Positions 28,394 through 36,405 of a stretch of DNA of 64,000 nucleotides are shown here, in pieces. The position numbers were made by a program, and so were the translations under genes. Source of the stretch: JACVRW01 sp036407035 (GTDB lineage: Bacteria; Actinomycetota; Thermoleophilia; Solirubrobacterales; Thermoleophilaceae); contig DASXAA010000107.1 of the NCBI GenBank assembly GCA_036407035.1, forward strand, positions 8,639 to 72,638, given 5' to 3'. The notes beneath the pieces were generated by a model that was not told where the DNA came from, ran no database searches, and saw nothing but the letters and a program-made list of their open reading frames with translations. Position 1 is the stretch's first letter, and each line of letters opens with the position of its first letter.

Positions 28394-28666
28394 AGGCGGT
28401 CGTGACCCTCCTCAGGGTTCTCGTTGGTGATCTCGAACGGGGGAGGAACTTGCGGGTCCACGATCCCGCTGCCCTCGGAGAAGGCGAGTGTACACCCGAC
28501 TCCGTGGGCCCCCGCCGGCTCTCCGGGGACCATTTCGCAAAACGCGGGAAAAGCGCCGAGACCGCTTCCGAGGCGGTTGTCGACAGGGAAGTGAACAGGT
28601 GTGCGCGGGGCGATCTTGTACCCTGGCCTGCGCGCGGCGCGCACGACTCGCCACGCCCCCAATTCG
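28394..28666. promoter_or_regulatory. dnaA-rpmH divergent spacer, possible part of oriC
   Basis: It must hold promoters for dnaA and rpmH. It contains one near DnaA box (TTGTCGACA, one mismatch, near 28578) and an A-rich stretch TTTCGCAAAACGCGGGAAAAG around 28531-28553. No array of boxes or AT-rich unwinding element is obvious. Confidence 0.4.
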
Positions 28667-28801
28667 ATGAAGCGCACCTATCAGCCCAAGAAGCGCAAGC
28701 GCGCCCGGACCCACGGGTTCCGCGCCCGGATGCGCACGCGTGCCGGTCGCCGGTTGCTGCAGCGACGGCGGAGCAAGGGCCGGAAGCGGCTCACGCCATA
28801 G
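28667..28801 (+). CDS. rpmH: 50S ribosomal protein L34
   Basis: 44 residues beginning MKRTYQPKKRKRARTHGFRA, the L34 signature, and ending with a run of Arg/Lys. It is a small, very basic protein of the large subunit. ATG 28667 is the only sensible start; the frame before it is not L34-like. It is the first gene of the conserved rpmH-rnpA-yidD-yidC-jag-rsmG run, with rnpA 2 bp downstream. Confidence 0.97.
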   Translation: MKRTYQPKKRKRARTHGFRARMRTRAGRRLLQRRRSKGRKRLTP

Positions 28802-28803
28802 CC

Positions 28804-29187
28804 ATGGCCGACCGCGCGCGCCGCAGGCGCCGGCGACTCTCCCGCAGCGGCGAGTTCGAGCGCGTATACCGCGAGGGCCGCTCGCATGCCAGCCGCTACC
28901 TGGTCGTCTACGCCTTTCCGCGGCCGGACGACGACGAGGATCCCCGGCTCGGCATCTCGGTCGGCCGGAAGCTGGGCGGCGCGGTGGAGCGCAACCGCGT
29001 GAAGCGCCTCCTGCGCGACGCGTTCTGGGCGCGCGCCGGTGAGCTGAAGGAGGGGCACGACTTCGTGATCGTCGCCCGGCCCGCGGCCGGCGAGCTGGCC
29101 GATCAGGGAGGCGGGCGTGCGATCGAGGAGGCCCTGGGCGAGGTGCTCGCGAGCGCCGGCCTCGCGCGCGAGGAGGCCGGCGAGTGA
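28804..29187 (+). CDS. rnpA: Ribonuclease P protein component
   Basis: 127 residues. It starts at ATG 28804, 2 bp after rpmH. It has a basic N-terminus RRRRRRLSRSGEFERVYREG, then RLGISVGRKLGGAVERNRVKRLLRDAF, the RNR signature that contacts the catalytic RNA. It helps the RNA subunit cut 5' leaders from pre-tRNA. The last codons overlap the start of yidD (GTGA). The long frame before 28804 is a shadow of rpmH. Confidence 0.95.
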   Translation: MADRARRRRRRLSRSGEFERVYREGRSHASRYLVVYAFPRPDDDEDPRLGISVGRKLGGAVERNRVKRLLRDAFWARAGELKEGHDFVIVARPAAGELADQGGGRAIEEALGEVLASAGLAREEAGE

Positions 29188-29435
29188 CCGTCCTCCGGAC
29201 GATCGTCCTCGCGCCGATCCGCCTGTACCAGCGGGGGATCTCGCCCGCCCTGCCGGCCCGCTGCAAGTACCATCCGACGTGCTCCGCGTACGCGGTCGAG
29301 GCCGTCAAGCAGTACGGAGTGGCGCGCGGTCTGGTCCTCGCCGCGTGGCGGCTGTTGCGCTGCAATCCCTGGAGCAACGGCGGCGTCGACTACGTTGAGG
29401 ACCAGACCCTCTTCCGTAGCCGGCCCCAGGTCTAG
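29184..29435 (+). CDS. yidD: Membrane protein insertion efficiency factor YidD
   Basis: 83 residues, GTG start in a 4-bp GTGA overlap with rnpA. Family motifs are IRLYQRGISPALPARCKYHPTCSAYA and LRCNPWSNGGVDYV. The three Cys (CKYHPTC and C of RCNP) are conserved in YidD. It is a small peripheral inner-membrane protein thought to assist YidC, whose gene starts 2 bp downstream. Confidence 0.95.
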   Translation: MTVLRTIVLAPIRLYQRGISPALPARCKYHPTCSAYAVEAVKQYGVARGLVLAAWRLLRCNPWSNGGVDYVEDQTLFRSRPQV

Positions 29436-29437
29436 AC

Positions 29438-30340
29438 ATGTACATCGCCAACGTCGTCCAGCCCCTAGTCGATGCCTGCCAATGGGTGCTCGAGTTCTGG
29501 CACGACCGGCTCGGCGACTTCGACGGCAGCTGGGGCTGGTCGATCATCCTGCTGACCTTCACGGTCCGGCTCTTCATCCTGCCGCTCACCTTCAAGGGCG
29601 TGAAGGGGATGCAGCGGCTCCAGCAGCTTCAGCCCGAGATCAAGCGGATCCAGGAGCGCTACAAGGACGACCGCCAGCGCATGAACCAGGAGGTCATGGC
29701 CTTCTACCAGCGGGAGAAGGTCAACCCGCTGAGCTCGTGCATGCCGCTGATCCTGCAGATCCCGTTCTTCATCGCGCTGTTCTCGCTGCTGCGGTCGCAG
29801 ACCTTCAAGGACGACATCGCCGGCAACCCGGGATTCCTGTTCATCGACAACCTGGCGCACAAGGCGACCGGGGGAGTGCTGGTCACGCTGATCGTGCTCT
29901 ACGTCGGCACGCAGTTGATCGCGAGCGCGATCACGGCGTTCTCGGCGGATCCCACGCAGCGGCGAATCATGCTCGCGATGCCGTTCGTCTTCGTGGTCTT
30001 CATCCTCAACTTCCCCGCCGGCCTGATCGTGTACTGGATCACGACGAACGTCTGGACGATCGGGCAGCAGCTGCTCGTCAGAAAGCTCTATCCGAAGCCC
30101 GCGCCGATCGAGCCGAGTGAGGACGGCGACGCGCCGAAGCCCGCCCGCGGCAAGCCGCCGTCGGAGCAACCCGCCGGCGCGGCGGCGTTGACCGACGGAG
30201 CCGACAAGAAGGAGAAGGCGAAGGAGAAGGTGCCGGCCCGCTCCGGGAAGGGATCGGGCGGCGGCAACGGCAGCGGGGCCGCCAAGGCGCCCCCGCCCAA
30301 CCCGCGCAAGAAGAAGAAGCGGTCTGGCCGGCGCCGCTGA
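29438..30340 (+). CDS. yidC: Membrane protein insertase YidC/Oxa1
   Basis: 300 residues of the Gram-positive type, without the large periplasmic domain. The core has five hydrophobic spans, including GWSIILLTFTVRLFILPLTF with the hydrophilic-groove Arg, PLILQIPFFIALFSLL, and FVVFILNFPAGLIVYWITTNVW. Between the first two lies the cytosolic coiled hairpin (LQQLQPEIKRIQERYKDD). The last 75 residues are Lys/Pro/Ala-rich, ending in KKKKRSGRRR, a ribosome-contacting type of tail. It inserts membrane proteins with or without Sec. jag follows 16 bp downstream. Confidence 0.95.
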   Translation: MYIANVVQPLVDACQWVLEFWHDRLGDFDGSWGWSIILLTFTVRLFILPLTFKGVKGMQRLQQLQPEIKRIQERYKDDRQRMNQEVMAFYQREKVNPLSSCMPLILQIPFFIALFSLLRSQTFKDDIAGNPGFLFIDNLAHKATGGVLVTLIVLYVGTQLIASAITAFSADPTQRRIMLAMPFVFVVFILNFPAGLIVYWITTNVWTIGQQLLVRKLYPKPAPIEPSEDGDAPKPARGKPPSEQPAGAAALTDGADKKEKAKEKVPARSGKGSGGGNGSGAAKAPPPNPRKKKKRSGRRR

Positions 30341-30356
30341 GCGCGGCCGAGGGGAC

Positions 30357-31055
30357 ATGAGCGTCGCCGACGAGGAGCCCCGGGCCGAGGAGCTTGTAGC
30401 CGAGGGAGACGGAGAGACCCTTGGCGAGGCGAAGTGGAACGCCATGAAGCGCCTGGAGCCGCGCTTCCCGGGCGTCACGGCCGACTGCGTCCGGTTCGAC
30501 GTGGTCGAGGAGCCGGCGGGCGGGCGGCCCGCTCGCGTGCGGGGGGAGGTCGACGTCGAGGCCTGGCGCGAGGTGGCCGACGCGATCCCGGACGAGCCGG
30601 GCGAGCGCGTGCGCGCGATCGTCGGCCGCGTGGTCCACGCTCTCGGGCTCGAGGCGACGGTGGACATCGAGGAGGGCCCCGACGAGATCCGGGCGACCGT
30701 CAACGGCGACGAGCTGGGGCTCCTGATCGGCAAGCACGGGGCGACGATCGACGCCCTGCAGCACCTCGCGTTCCGGGCCGCCTTCCGCGGGCGGGAGGAG
30801 CGCAAGCAGGTGGTGGTCGACGCGGCTGGCTACCGGGAGCGGCGCGAGGCCGCGCTGCACCGGATGGCGGACCGGGCGGCGTCGGATGCGCTCCGCTACG
30901 ACCGCCCGGTCGAGCTCGAGCCGATGCGGCCGGCCGAGCGCAAGATCGTGCACCTGTACCTGCGCGAGCGCACCGACGTGGAGACGCACAGCGAGGGCGA
31001 CGAGCCTGACCGCCGGCTCGTCGTGTCGCCCGTGCAGGCATTCCGCGAGCGCTGA
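30357..31055 (+). CDS. jag: Jag/KhpB RNA-binding protein (Jag-N, KH, R3H)
   Basis: 232 residues. The Jag-N domain at the start (EELVAEGDGETLGEAKWNAMKRL) is followed by a KH domain with GLLIGKHGATIDALQHL (GxxG loop GKHG). An R3H domain has MRPAERKIVHLYLRER. KhpB proteins bind RNA with KhpA and affect cell shape and division in Gram-positive bacteria. Standing between yidC and rsmG is the standard position. Its TGA overlaps the presumed CTG start of rsmG. Confidence 0.93.
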   Translation: MSVADEEPRAEELVAEGDGETLGEAKWNAMKRLEPRFPGVTADCVRFDVVEEPAGGRPARVRGEVDVEAWREVADAIPDEPGERVRAIVGRVVHALGLEATVDIEEGPDEIRATVNGDELGLLIGKHGATIDALQHLAFRAAFRGREERKQVVVDAAGYRERREAALHRMADRAASDALRYDRPVELEPMRPAERKIVHLYLRERTDVETHSEGDEPDRRLVVSPVQAFRER

Positions 31056-31771
31056 GCGTTTCACGGGAAACGGAGGCGCTGGTCGACCGGTACGGCCTGC
31101 CCGCCGGCGCGGCGCGCGGGTTCGAGCTGCTGCTCGAGGCGTTGGCGGCCGAGGCCGATCCGCACACGAGCGTGAGCGCGCCCGAGGAGGCCGTAAGCGT
31201 GCACGTGGGCGACAGCCTGTCGGGTCTCGAGGTCGAGGCGGTGCGCGCGGCCCGGCGGTTGGCGGACGTGGGCGCCGGAGCCGGCTTCCCCGGGCTGGTG
31301 CTCGCGATCGCACTGCCGGGAACGCGCGTGGACCTGATCGAGTCGGCGCGGCGCAAGGGCGCCGTGATCGCGCGGCTGGCCCAGGCGGCGCACGCGGACA
31401 ACGCGCGCGCCGTGGTGGCGCGCGCGGAGGAGTGGGCCTCCGCTCCGGCGGCGGCCGGCGGCGGCCGGGAGGCCTACGACGTCGTGACCGCGCGGGCGGT
31501 GGCGCCGCTCGCGGTGCTGGCCGAGTACGCGGCGCCGCTGCTCGTGGAGGGCGGCGTCCTGGCCGCGTGGAAGGGTCGCCGCGACGCCTCGGAGGAGGCG
31601 GCCGGCGCGGTGGCGGCGGAGCGGCTCGGGATGGAGGCCGAGGAGGTCCTGCGGGTGACGCCGTTCCCGGGCGCCGAGCAGCGGCACCTGCACGTGATGC
31701 GCAAGGTGGCGCCGACGCCGGCGGGGTTCCCGCGGCGACCGGGGATGGCGCGGAAGCGGCCGCTGGGGTAG
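31052..31771 (+). CDS. rsmG: 16S rRNA (guanine527-N7)-methyltransferase
   Basis: About 239 residues. LADVGAGAGFPGLVLAIALPG is the SAM-binding motif. SVHVGDSLSGL before it and VVTARAVAPLAVLAEYAAPLL after it are RsmG features. Family alignment requires the helix DRYGLPAGAARGFELLLEAL. However no ATG, GTG or TTG occurs between the jag stop and TTG 31142, which would delete it. CTG 31052 overlaps the jag TGA as CTGA and gives MSVSRETEALVDRYG, so it is taken as the start. The parS-like site covers codons 3-7. Confidence 0.85.
   Translation: MSVSRETEALVDRYGLPAGAARGFELLLEALAAEADPHTSVSAPEEAVSVHVGDSLSGLEVEAVRAARRLADVGAGAGFPGLVLAIALPGTRVDLIESARRKGAVIARLAQAAHADNARAVVARAEEWASAPAAAGGGREAYDVVTARAVAPLAVLAEYAAPLLVEGGVLAAWKGRRDASEEAAGAVAAERLGMEAEEVLRVTPFPGAEQRHLHVMRKVAPTPAGFPRRPGMARKRPLG
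31057..31072 (+). promoter_or_regulatory. parS-like site at the start of rsmG
   Basis: CGTTTCACGGGAAACG, identical to the copy in dnaN and encoding Val-Ser-Arg-Glu-Thr in the first rsmG codons. It lies about 1.6 kb before parB. Confidence 0.75.
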
Positions 31772-31893
31772 GGCTGCCGCGCGCGAGGCCGGAGCCCGCG
31801 CTCACGCGGCCGGGCGGCCCGGGCAGGAATCCCCGGTTCGGCGGCGAACCTAATGGTGTTCCGACCGCTGCCACCACTACCTTCGGGCCGTCC

Positions 31894-32652
31894 ATGGGCA
31901 CCGTCTATGCCGTCGCCAACCAGAAGGGCGGGGTGGGGAAGACCACCACCGCCGTCAACCTCGGCGCGAGCGTCGCCGACGCCGGCCACCCGACCCTGCT
32001 CGTCGACCTCGATCCCCAGTGCAACGCCACCGTCGCCCTTGGCCTGCCCAAGGACCTGAGCCCGAACATCTACGACGTGGTCATCGGCGACCTCACGCTG
32101 CCCGAGGCCGCCGGCGCGACCTCGATCGAGCGGCTCGACGCCGTTCCGTCCACTCCCGAGCTCGCCGGCGCCAACGTGGAGCTGCCGCGGATGCCCGGCT
32201 CCGAGACCCGCATGCGCGAGCAGCTCGGCGACGTGCGCGAGGGCTATCTCTTCACCCTGCTCGACTGCCCGCCCTCGCTCGGCCCGTTGACCGTCAACGC
32301 GCTCGTCGCGGCCGACAAGGTGATCGTCCCCGTCCAGACCGAGTACTTCGCGCTCGAGGGCCTCGCCCAGCTGCTCGACACGCTGTCGCTGATCCAGCGC
32401 GAGCTGAACCCGCGGCTGACCGTCGCCGGGTTGATCCTGACGATGCACGACGGCCGCACGAGGCTCGCGCGCGACGTCGAGCGCGAGGTGCGCGAGCACT
32501 TCCCCGAGCTCGTGTTCGAGACCGTGATTCCGCGCAACATCCGGCTGGGCGAGGCGCCGAGCTTCGGCGTCCCGGGCATCAGGCACGCGCCCCACAGCCC
32601 GGGGACGGCGGCCTACCTGCGGCTGGCGAAGGAGGTGGCCGCCCGTGGCTGA
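31894..32652 (+). CDS. parA: Chromosome-partitioning ATPase ParA (Soj)
   Basis: 252 residues from ATG 31894. The deviant Walker A is NQKGGVGKTTTAVNLGA with the signature Lys. The second motif is LLDCPPSLGPLTVNAL, and the ParA C-terminal signature is SFGVPGI...GTAAYLRLAKEV. It has no N-terminal DNA-binding domain, as in chromosomal Soj proteins. It would bind DNA non-specifically as an ATP dimer and move ParB-parS complexes. Its end overlaps parB by 8 bp. Confidence 0.94.
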   Translation: MGTVYAVANQKGGVGKTTTAVNLGASVADAGHPTLLVDLDPQCNATVALGLPKDLSPNIYDVVIGDLTLPEAAGATSIERLDAVPSTPELAGANVELPRMPGSETRMREQLGDVREGYLFTLLDCPPSLGPLTVNALVAADKVIVPVQTEYFALEGLAQLLDTLSLIQRELNPRLTVAGLILTMHDGRTRLARDVEREVREHFPELVFETVIPRNIRLGEAPSFGVPGIRHAPHSPGTAAYLRLAKEVAARG

Positions 32653-33520
32653 CCGTGGCATGGGGCGCGGCCTCGCGGCGATCCTGCCGCGCGCCGCAGA
32701 CGACGAGGGCGGCCTGCGGGACGTCCCCGTCGACCTGATCAGGCCGAATCCGCGGCAGCCCCGCCGCAGCTTCGACGAGCAGGCGCTCGCCGAGCTCGCC
32801 GAGTCGATCACGGCGCGGGGCGTGCTGCAACCGATCGTCGTGCGGCCGCTCGCCGGCGGTTACTACGAGCTCGTAGCCGGCGAGCGGCGGCTGCGCGCGG
32901 CGCGGATCGCCGAGCTCGACTCGATACCGGCGGTCGTCCGCGACGCCGACGACTGGGAGCGGCTCGACCTGGCGCTCGCCGAGAACATGGCGCGCGTGGA
33001 CCTGAACCCGGTCGAGGAGGCGCGCGCCTGCGCGATGCTCGTGGACGACCTCGGGCTCACCAAGGAGGAGGTCGGGCGCCGCGTGGGCCGCAGCCGCGTG
33101 GCGATCTCGAACCTGATCCGGCTCCTGGCGCTGCCCGAGGAGGCACTCGAGCTGATCGAGGGCGGCCGGCTCTCCGAGGGCCACGGCCGCGCGATCCTGC
33201 TCTGCAAGGACCACGCCACCCGCCGCCGGCTGGCGTTCGAGGCCCGCGACGGCGCCTGGTCGGTGCGCGAGACCGAGCGCCGCGCCCGCGAGGCCGGGGA
33301 GCCGCCGATGCGCCGCGCGCGCGATGGCGTCGTGGTGCACCCGGACCTCGCCGAAGCGCTCGCGGCGGCCGAGGACGCCCTCTCCGCCGCGCTCGGCCAC
33401 GAGGCGAAGGCGCGCGCCCGCGGCGACCGCTGCGTGGTCGAGATCTCCTTCGAGAGTCCGGCCGAGGCGGTCCGCTTGGCCGAGCGCCTGCTGGCCGCCG
33501 GCGGCCGTCGGGCGGCCTGA
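32645..33520 (+). CDS. parB: Chromosome-partitioning protein ParB (Spo0J)
   Basis: 291 residues, GTG start. The N-terminus MGRGLAAILP resembles the ParA-activating peptide. The CTPase/ParB domain has PNPRQPRRSFDEQALAELAESI and the GERRLRAARIAEL box. The HTH region has LTKEEVGRRVGRSRVAISNLIRLLALPEE, which reads parS. A short dimerisation domain ends the protein. It would spread as a CTP-dependent clamp from the two parS-like sites at 26913 and 31057. The tRNA-Ile gene follows 51 bp downstream. Confidence 0.95.
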   Translation: MADRGMGRGLAAILPRAADDEGGLRDVPVDLIRPNPRQPRRSFDEQALAELAESITARGVLQPIVVRPLAGGYYELVAGERRLRAARIAELDSIPAVVRDADDWERLDLALAENMARVDLNPVEEARACAMLVDDLGLTKEEVGRRVGRSRVAISNLIRLLALPEEALELIEGGRLSEGHGRAILLCKDHATRRRLAFEARDGAWSVRETERRAREAGEPPMRRARDGVVVHPDLAEALAAAEDALSAALGHEAKARARGDRCVVEISFESPAEAVRLAERLLAAGGRRAA

Positions 33521-33529
33521 TCCGCGGCC

Positions 33530-33557
33530 GGGACATCCGGCGGACCGACGCTACAAT
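33530..33557 (+). promoter_or_regulatory. Promoter of tRNA-Ile
   Basis: TACAAT (33552-33557) lies 14 bp before the tRNA; GGGACA (33530-33535) stands 16 bp upstream as a weak -35. The -10 resembles that of the tRNA-Lys gene. Confidence 0.5.
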
Positions 33558-33571
33558 CTTGCCCCGCACGC

Positions 33572-33645
33572 GGGCGATTAGCTCAGTCGGTTAGAGCGCG
33601 TCTCTGATAAGGACGAGGTCCCTGGTTCGAGTCCAGGATCGCCCA
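33572..33645 (+). tRNA. tRNA-Ile (GAT)
   Basis: 74 nt. The acceptor GGGCGAT pairs with ATCGCCC and the discriminator is A. The D arm is GCTCAGTCGGTTAGAGC. The anticodon stem CGTCT/GGACG (one G-T pair) bears loop CTGATAA with anticodon GAT. The T arm is CCTGG-TTCGAGT-CCAGG. CCA is not encoded. Confidence 0.97.
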
Positions 33646-33660
33646 TGACAGGCGAGTGCC

Positions 33661-33685
33661 AGAGCCCCCGGAGACAGGGGGCTCT
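33661..33685 (+). terminator. Hairpin terminator after tRNA-Ile
   Basis: AGAGCCCCC pairs with GGGGGCTCT around a 7-nt loop, 16 bp past the tRNA, followed by only TTC. The strong stem suggests termination despite the short U tract. Confidence 0.6.
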
Positions 33686-33769
33686 TCACGTCGGGAGCCG
33701 TCCGCACCGCTTCCCCGCGCGTCTAGACTGTCGAAAGGAGTCCAGACCCGATCTCAGGGACGGTCGCCA

Positions 33770-34264
33770 GTGCAGGAGATGGTCATCTACGGCGTGAGCT
33801 TCGACATGGTCGGCAAGCAGCCGATCGTGTTGCTGAAGACGCGCGACGGCAACAAGTTCCTGCCGATCTGGATCGGCCATCCGGAGGCCGCCGCGATCCT
33901 CATGAAGCTGCAGGGCGCCAACACGCCGCGGCCCATGACCCACGACCTGATCAGCGAGATGCTGTCCGAGCTCGAGGTCACCTGCACCCGCGTCGCGGTC
34001 ACCGAGCTGCGGGAGAACACCTTCTACGCCGAGGTGACGCTCCAGCTGAACGGGCGCGAGATCCCGATCGACTCGCGTCCGTCGGACGCGCTGGCGCTGG
34101 CGGTGCGGACGGGCGCGCCGATCTTCGCCGCCGAGGACGTGATCTCGGAGTCGGCGATCGAGTTTGAGCACGAGGTGGAGGACACGGAGGAGGTTGTCGA
34201 GAAGTTCAAGGACTTTCTCGACAATGTGACGCCTGAGGATTTTGCTTCGGGTGAGGACCAGTAG
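33770..34264 (+). CDS. Bifunctional nuclease family protein (DUF151)
   Basis: 164 residues from GTG 33770, giving MQEMVIYGVSFD; ATG 33779 has its ribosome site too close. The DUF151 core reads PIVLLKTRDGNKFLPIWIGHPEAAAI, then MTHDLISEMLSELEV and IDSRPSDALALAVRTGAPIFA, with the family's SRPSDAxALA motif. The acidic C-terminal tail is rich in Glu/Asp. Relatives show nuclease activity in plants, but the bacterial role is not settled. It is isolated between tRNA-Ile and a convergent SDR gene. Confidence 0.88.
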   Translation: MQEMVIYGVSFDMVGKQPIVLLKTRDGNKFLPIWIGHPEAAAILMKLQGANTPRPMTHDLISEMLSELEVTCTRVAVTELRENTFYAEVTLQLNGREIPIDSRPSDALALAVRTGAPIFAAEDVISESAIEFEHEVEDTEEVVEKFKDFLDNVTPEDFASGEDQ

Positions 34265-34342
34265 CGCGGTTCTCCGGCGGCGCCTCCTGTGGTCGGCCCG
34301 GTTGCCCGGCGTCCTTGAACTGGATGGGCTGGTGCAGCGGGG

Positions 34343-34966
34343 CTAAGGGTTCAGGCGTTGTGCCGGGCCCGTTCCGTATAGCGCCAGGACCTTTCCCGCC
34401 GCAGTCTCGTCTCTGACCAGCTCCAACGCCGCCTCCGCGATCGCCTCCATCGGGACCGGCGTCGGTCGCTCGGCTCGCTCCGCCGCGCTCATCTGCCGCA
34501 GCTCCTCCTGCGCTCTCTCCGTCGCGATCCAGTCGGGGGCGATGCAGTTCACGCGCACGTTCTTTCGCTCGTGGAGCGGTGCCAGGGTGGATGTGAAGCG
34601 GATTAGGCCGGCCTTTGCGGCGGCGTACTCCGGTGACTGGTAGTCGGCGAGCCCTAGGCCCGCTACCGATGCGATGTTCACGACCGCGCCTCCGCCGGCG
34701 CGGTTCATCGGATCGAGCGCCAGCTGGGTCGCCAGCATCGCGCTCCGGAGGTTCAGGTCGAGGAGCGCGGTCCATTCGGCTGGGGTTGCGTCCGGGAAGT
34801 GCGGCTCGATGTGGCCTCCTCCGCCCGCGTTGTTCACGAGGATGTGGGGGCCCGGCGCCGCGGCCGCGACGACGACGGTGCCCTCGTGCGCGAGCCGCCT
34901 CGCGATCGCCCTGCCGGTGTGGACGGCGGCGCCCGTCACGACCGCGATGCGGCCGGGGAGCTCCAA
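34343..34966 (-). CDS. Short-chain dehydrogenase/reductase-like protein with internal deletion
   Basis: 207 residues against about 250 for the family. The N-terminal strand IAVVTGAAVHTGRAIARRL is the cofactor loop, with His in place of the middle Gly of TGxxxGxG. It then jumps from GTVVVAAAAPG directly to PHILVNNAGG. About 40 residues (second and third Rossmann strands with the cofactor-selecting acidic residue) are missing. The catalytic Ser (NIASVAG), Tyr and Lys (YAAAK) remain. The TTG start abuts the TAG of the aminotransferase gene upstream. It may be a decayed or cofactor-blind SDR. Confidence 0.75.
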   Translation of the reverse strand: MELPGRIAVVTGAAVHTGRAIARRLAHEGTVVVAAAAPGPHILVNNAGGGGHIEPHFPDATPAEWTALLDLNLRSAMLATQLALDPMNRAGGGAVVNIASVAGLGLADYQSPEYAAAKAGLIRFTSTLAPLHERKNVRVNCIAPDWIATERAQEELRQMSAAERAERPTPVPMEAIAEAALELVRDETAAGKVLALYGTGPAQRLNP

Positions 34967-36316
34967 CTACGAGCCCCGCAGGCGCCGCTCCCGCTCGGCC
35001 GGCGTCGGCATCGGCACGACTCGGGCGCCCTCCGGCTCCGGTCGCGGCGCCGGCGGCTTCGCCACCCGGTGCTCCCCCGTCAGCGTTCCGTAGAGCTTCA
35101 CCTGCTCGCTGACGACCTCGCCGATGCGGCGGATTCCCTCGCGGATCGATTCCTCGTTCGAGCCCGAGAAGTTCAGCCGCATCGAGCTGCGTCCGCTGCC
35201 GTCCAGGTAGGCGGCCTCGCCCGGCACGAACGCCACGTTGTCCCGCAAGGCGCGCGCCAGCAGGTCGGTCGTGTCGATGAAGTCGGGCAGCGTCGCCCAG
35301 ATGAACAGGCCGCCGGCAGGGCGCGTCCATTCGGCCTGGGGCGGGAAGTGCTCGGCGAGCGCGTCCAGCATCGTGTCGCGGCGCGCCCGGTAGATGCCGG
35401 TCAGCGACTCGACGTAGTCGTGCCACTTGCCGCGCTCGAAGTACGCCTGAACCATCAGCTGCGAGAGGGTGGAGGTGCAGAGGTCGGTGGCCTGCTTGCC
35501 GAGGTTCATCTTCTCGAGCACCGGCGGCGGCGCCACCACCCAGCCGAGGCGGATGCCCGGCGAGAGGATCTTCGAGAACGTGCCGAGGTACATGACGTAC
35601 AGGCCGCCGTCGAGCGAGAAGAGCGGCGGTGGCGGTTCGCCCTCGTAGCGCAGGAGGCCGTACGGGTTGTCCTCGAGCACGAGCAGCTCACGCTCGCGGG
35701 CGACCTCCACGAGGCGCCGCCGGCGCGGCAGCGACATCGTCACGCCGGCCGGGTTCTGGAAGCTCGGCACCGTGTAGACGAACTTCGGCCGGCGGCCCTC
35801 GCGCGCCAGCCGGTCGAGGGCGTCTTCGAGCAGGTCCACGCGCATGCCGTCAGAGTCCATGTCGATCTGCACCACGTCGGCCTCGTACGAGGAGAAGACG
35901 GGGACCGCGCCGGGGTAGGTGGGCCCCTCGGCGATCACCACGTCGCCGGGGTCGATCAGCGTCTTCGTCACGAGGTCGATCACCTGCTGGCCGCCGGTCG
36001 TGACCATCACGTCCTCGTCGTCCACGGCCATGCCCTCGGCGGCCATCACCTCGGCGATGCACGCCTTCGTCTCCTCGAGCCCCTCGGTGGGCCCGTACTG
36101 GAGCGCCTTGGCGCACGACTCCTCCGCGATCCGCTGGGCCACCGCGGCGAAGGTGTCCGGCGGGAAGCTGCTCGTGTCGGGCAGGCCGCCCGCCAGCGAG
36201 ATCACCTCGGGGCGGGCCGTCACCGCCATCAGGTCGCGCATCGCCGACGACCGCATCACGCGGGTGCGCGATGCGAACAGCCCGGCGTACCGCTCCAGGT
36301 CGCGTTCCCCGTTCAC
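34967..36316 (-). CDS. PLP-dependent aminotransferase, class I/II (LysN/MocR-like group)
   Basis: 449 residues from GTG 36316 (MNGERDLERYAGLFASR). EVISLAGGLPDTSSFP, QYGPTEGLEETKACIAEVM, VTTGGQQVIDLV and PSFQNPAGVTMSLPRRRRLVE are typical of 2-aminoadipate/aromatic aminotransferases of this fold. YLGTFSKILSPGIRLGWV holds the PLP lysine, and RLNFSGSNEE the carboxylate-binding Arg. There is no HTH domain, so it is an enzyme and not a MocR regulator. The substrate cannot be read from sequence. The SDR-like gene follows directly. Confidence 0.9.
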   Translation of the reverse strand: MNGERDLERYAGLFASRTRVMRSSAMRDLMAVTARPEVISLAGGLPDTSSFPPDTFAAVAQRIAEESCAKALQYGPTEGLEETKACIAEVMAAEGMAVDDEDVMVTTGGQQVIDLVTKTLIDPGDVVIAEGPTYPGAVPVFSSYEADVVQIDMDSDGMRVDLLEDALDRLAREGRRPKFVYTVPSFQNPAGVTMSLPRRRRLVEVARERELLVLEDNPYGLLRYEGEPPPPLFSLDGGLYVMYLGTFSKILSPGIRLGWVVAPPPVLEKMNLGKQATDLCTSTLSQLMVQAYFERGKWHDYVESLTGIYRARRDTMLDALAEHFPPQAEWTRPAGGLFIWATLPDFIDTTDLLARALRDNVAFVPGEAAYLDGSGRSSMRLNFSGSNEESIREGIRRIGEVVSEQVKLYGTLTGEHRVAKPPAPRPEPEGARVVPMPTPAERERRLRGS

Positions 36317-36405
36317 GAGACGTGCGGCACGCAGCCGCAAGCCCAGCGCCCTGCCGGCTGGTCTATCGTCATGCGCCAGCAGGGTATCGAGCCCTCCACC
36401 CGGCC

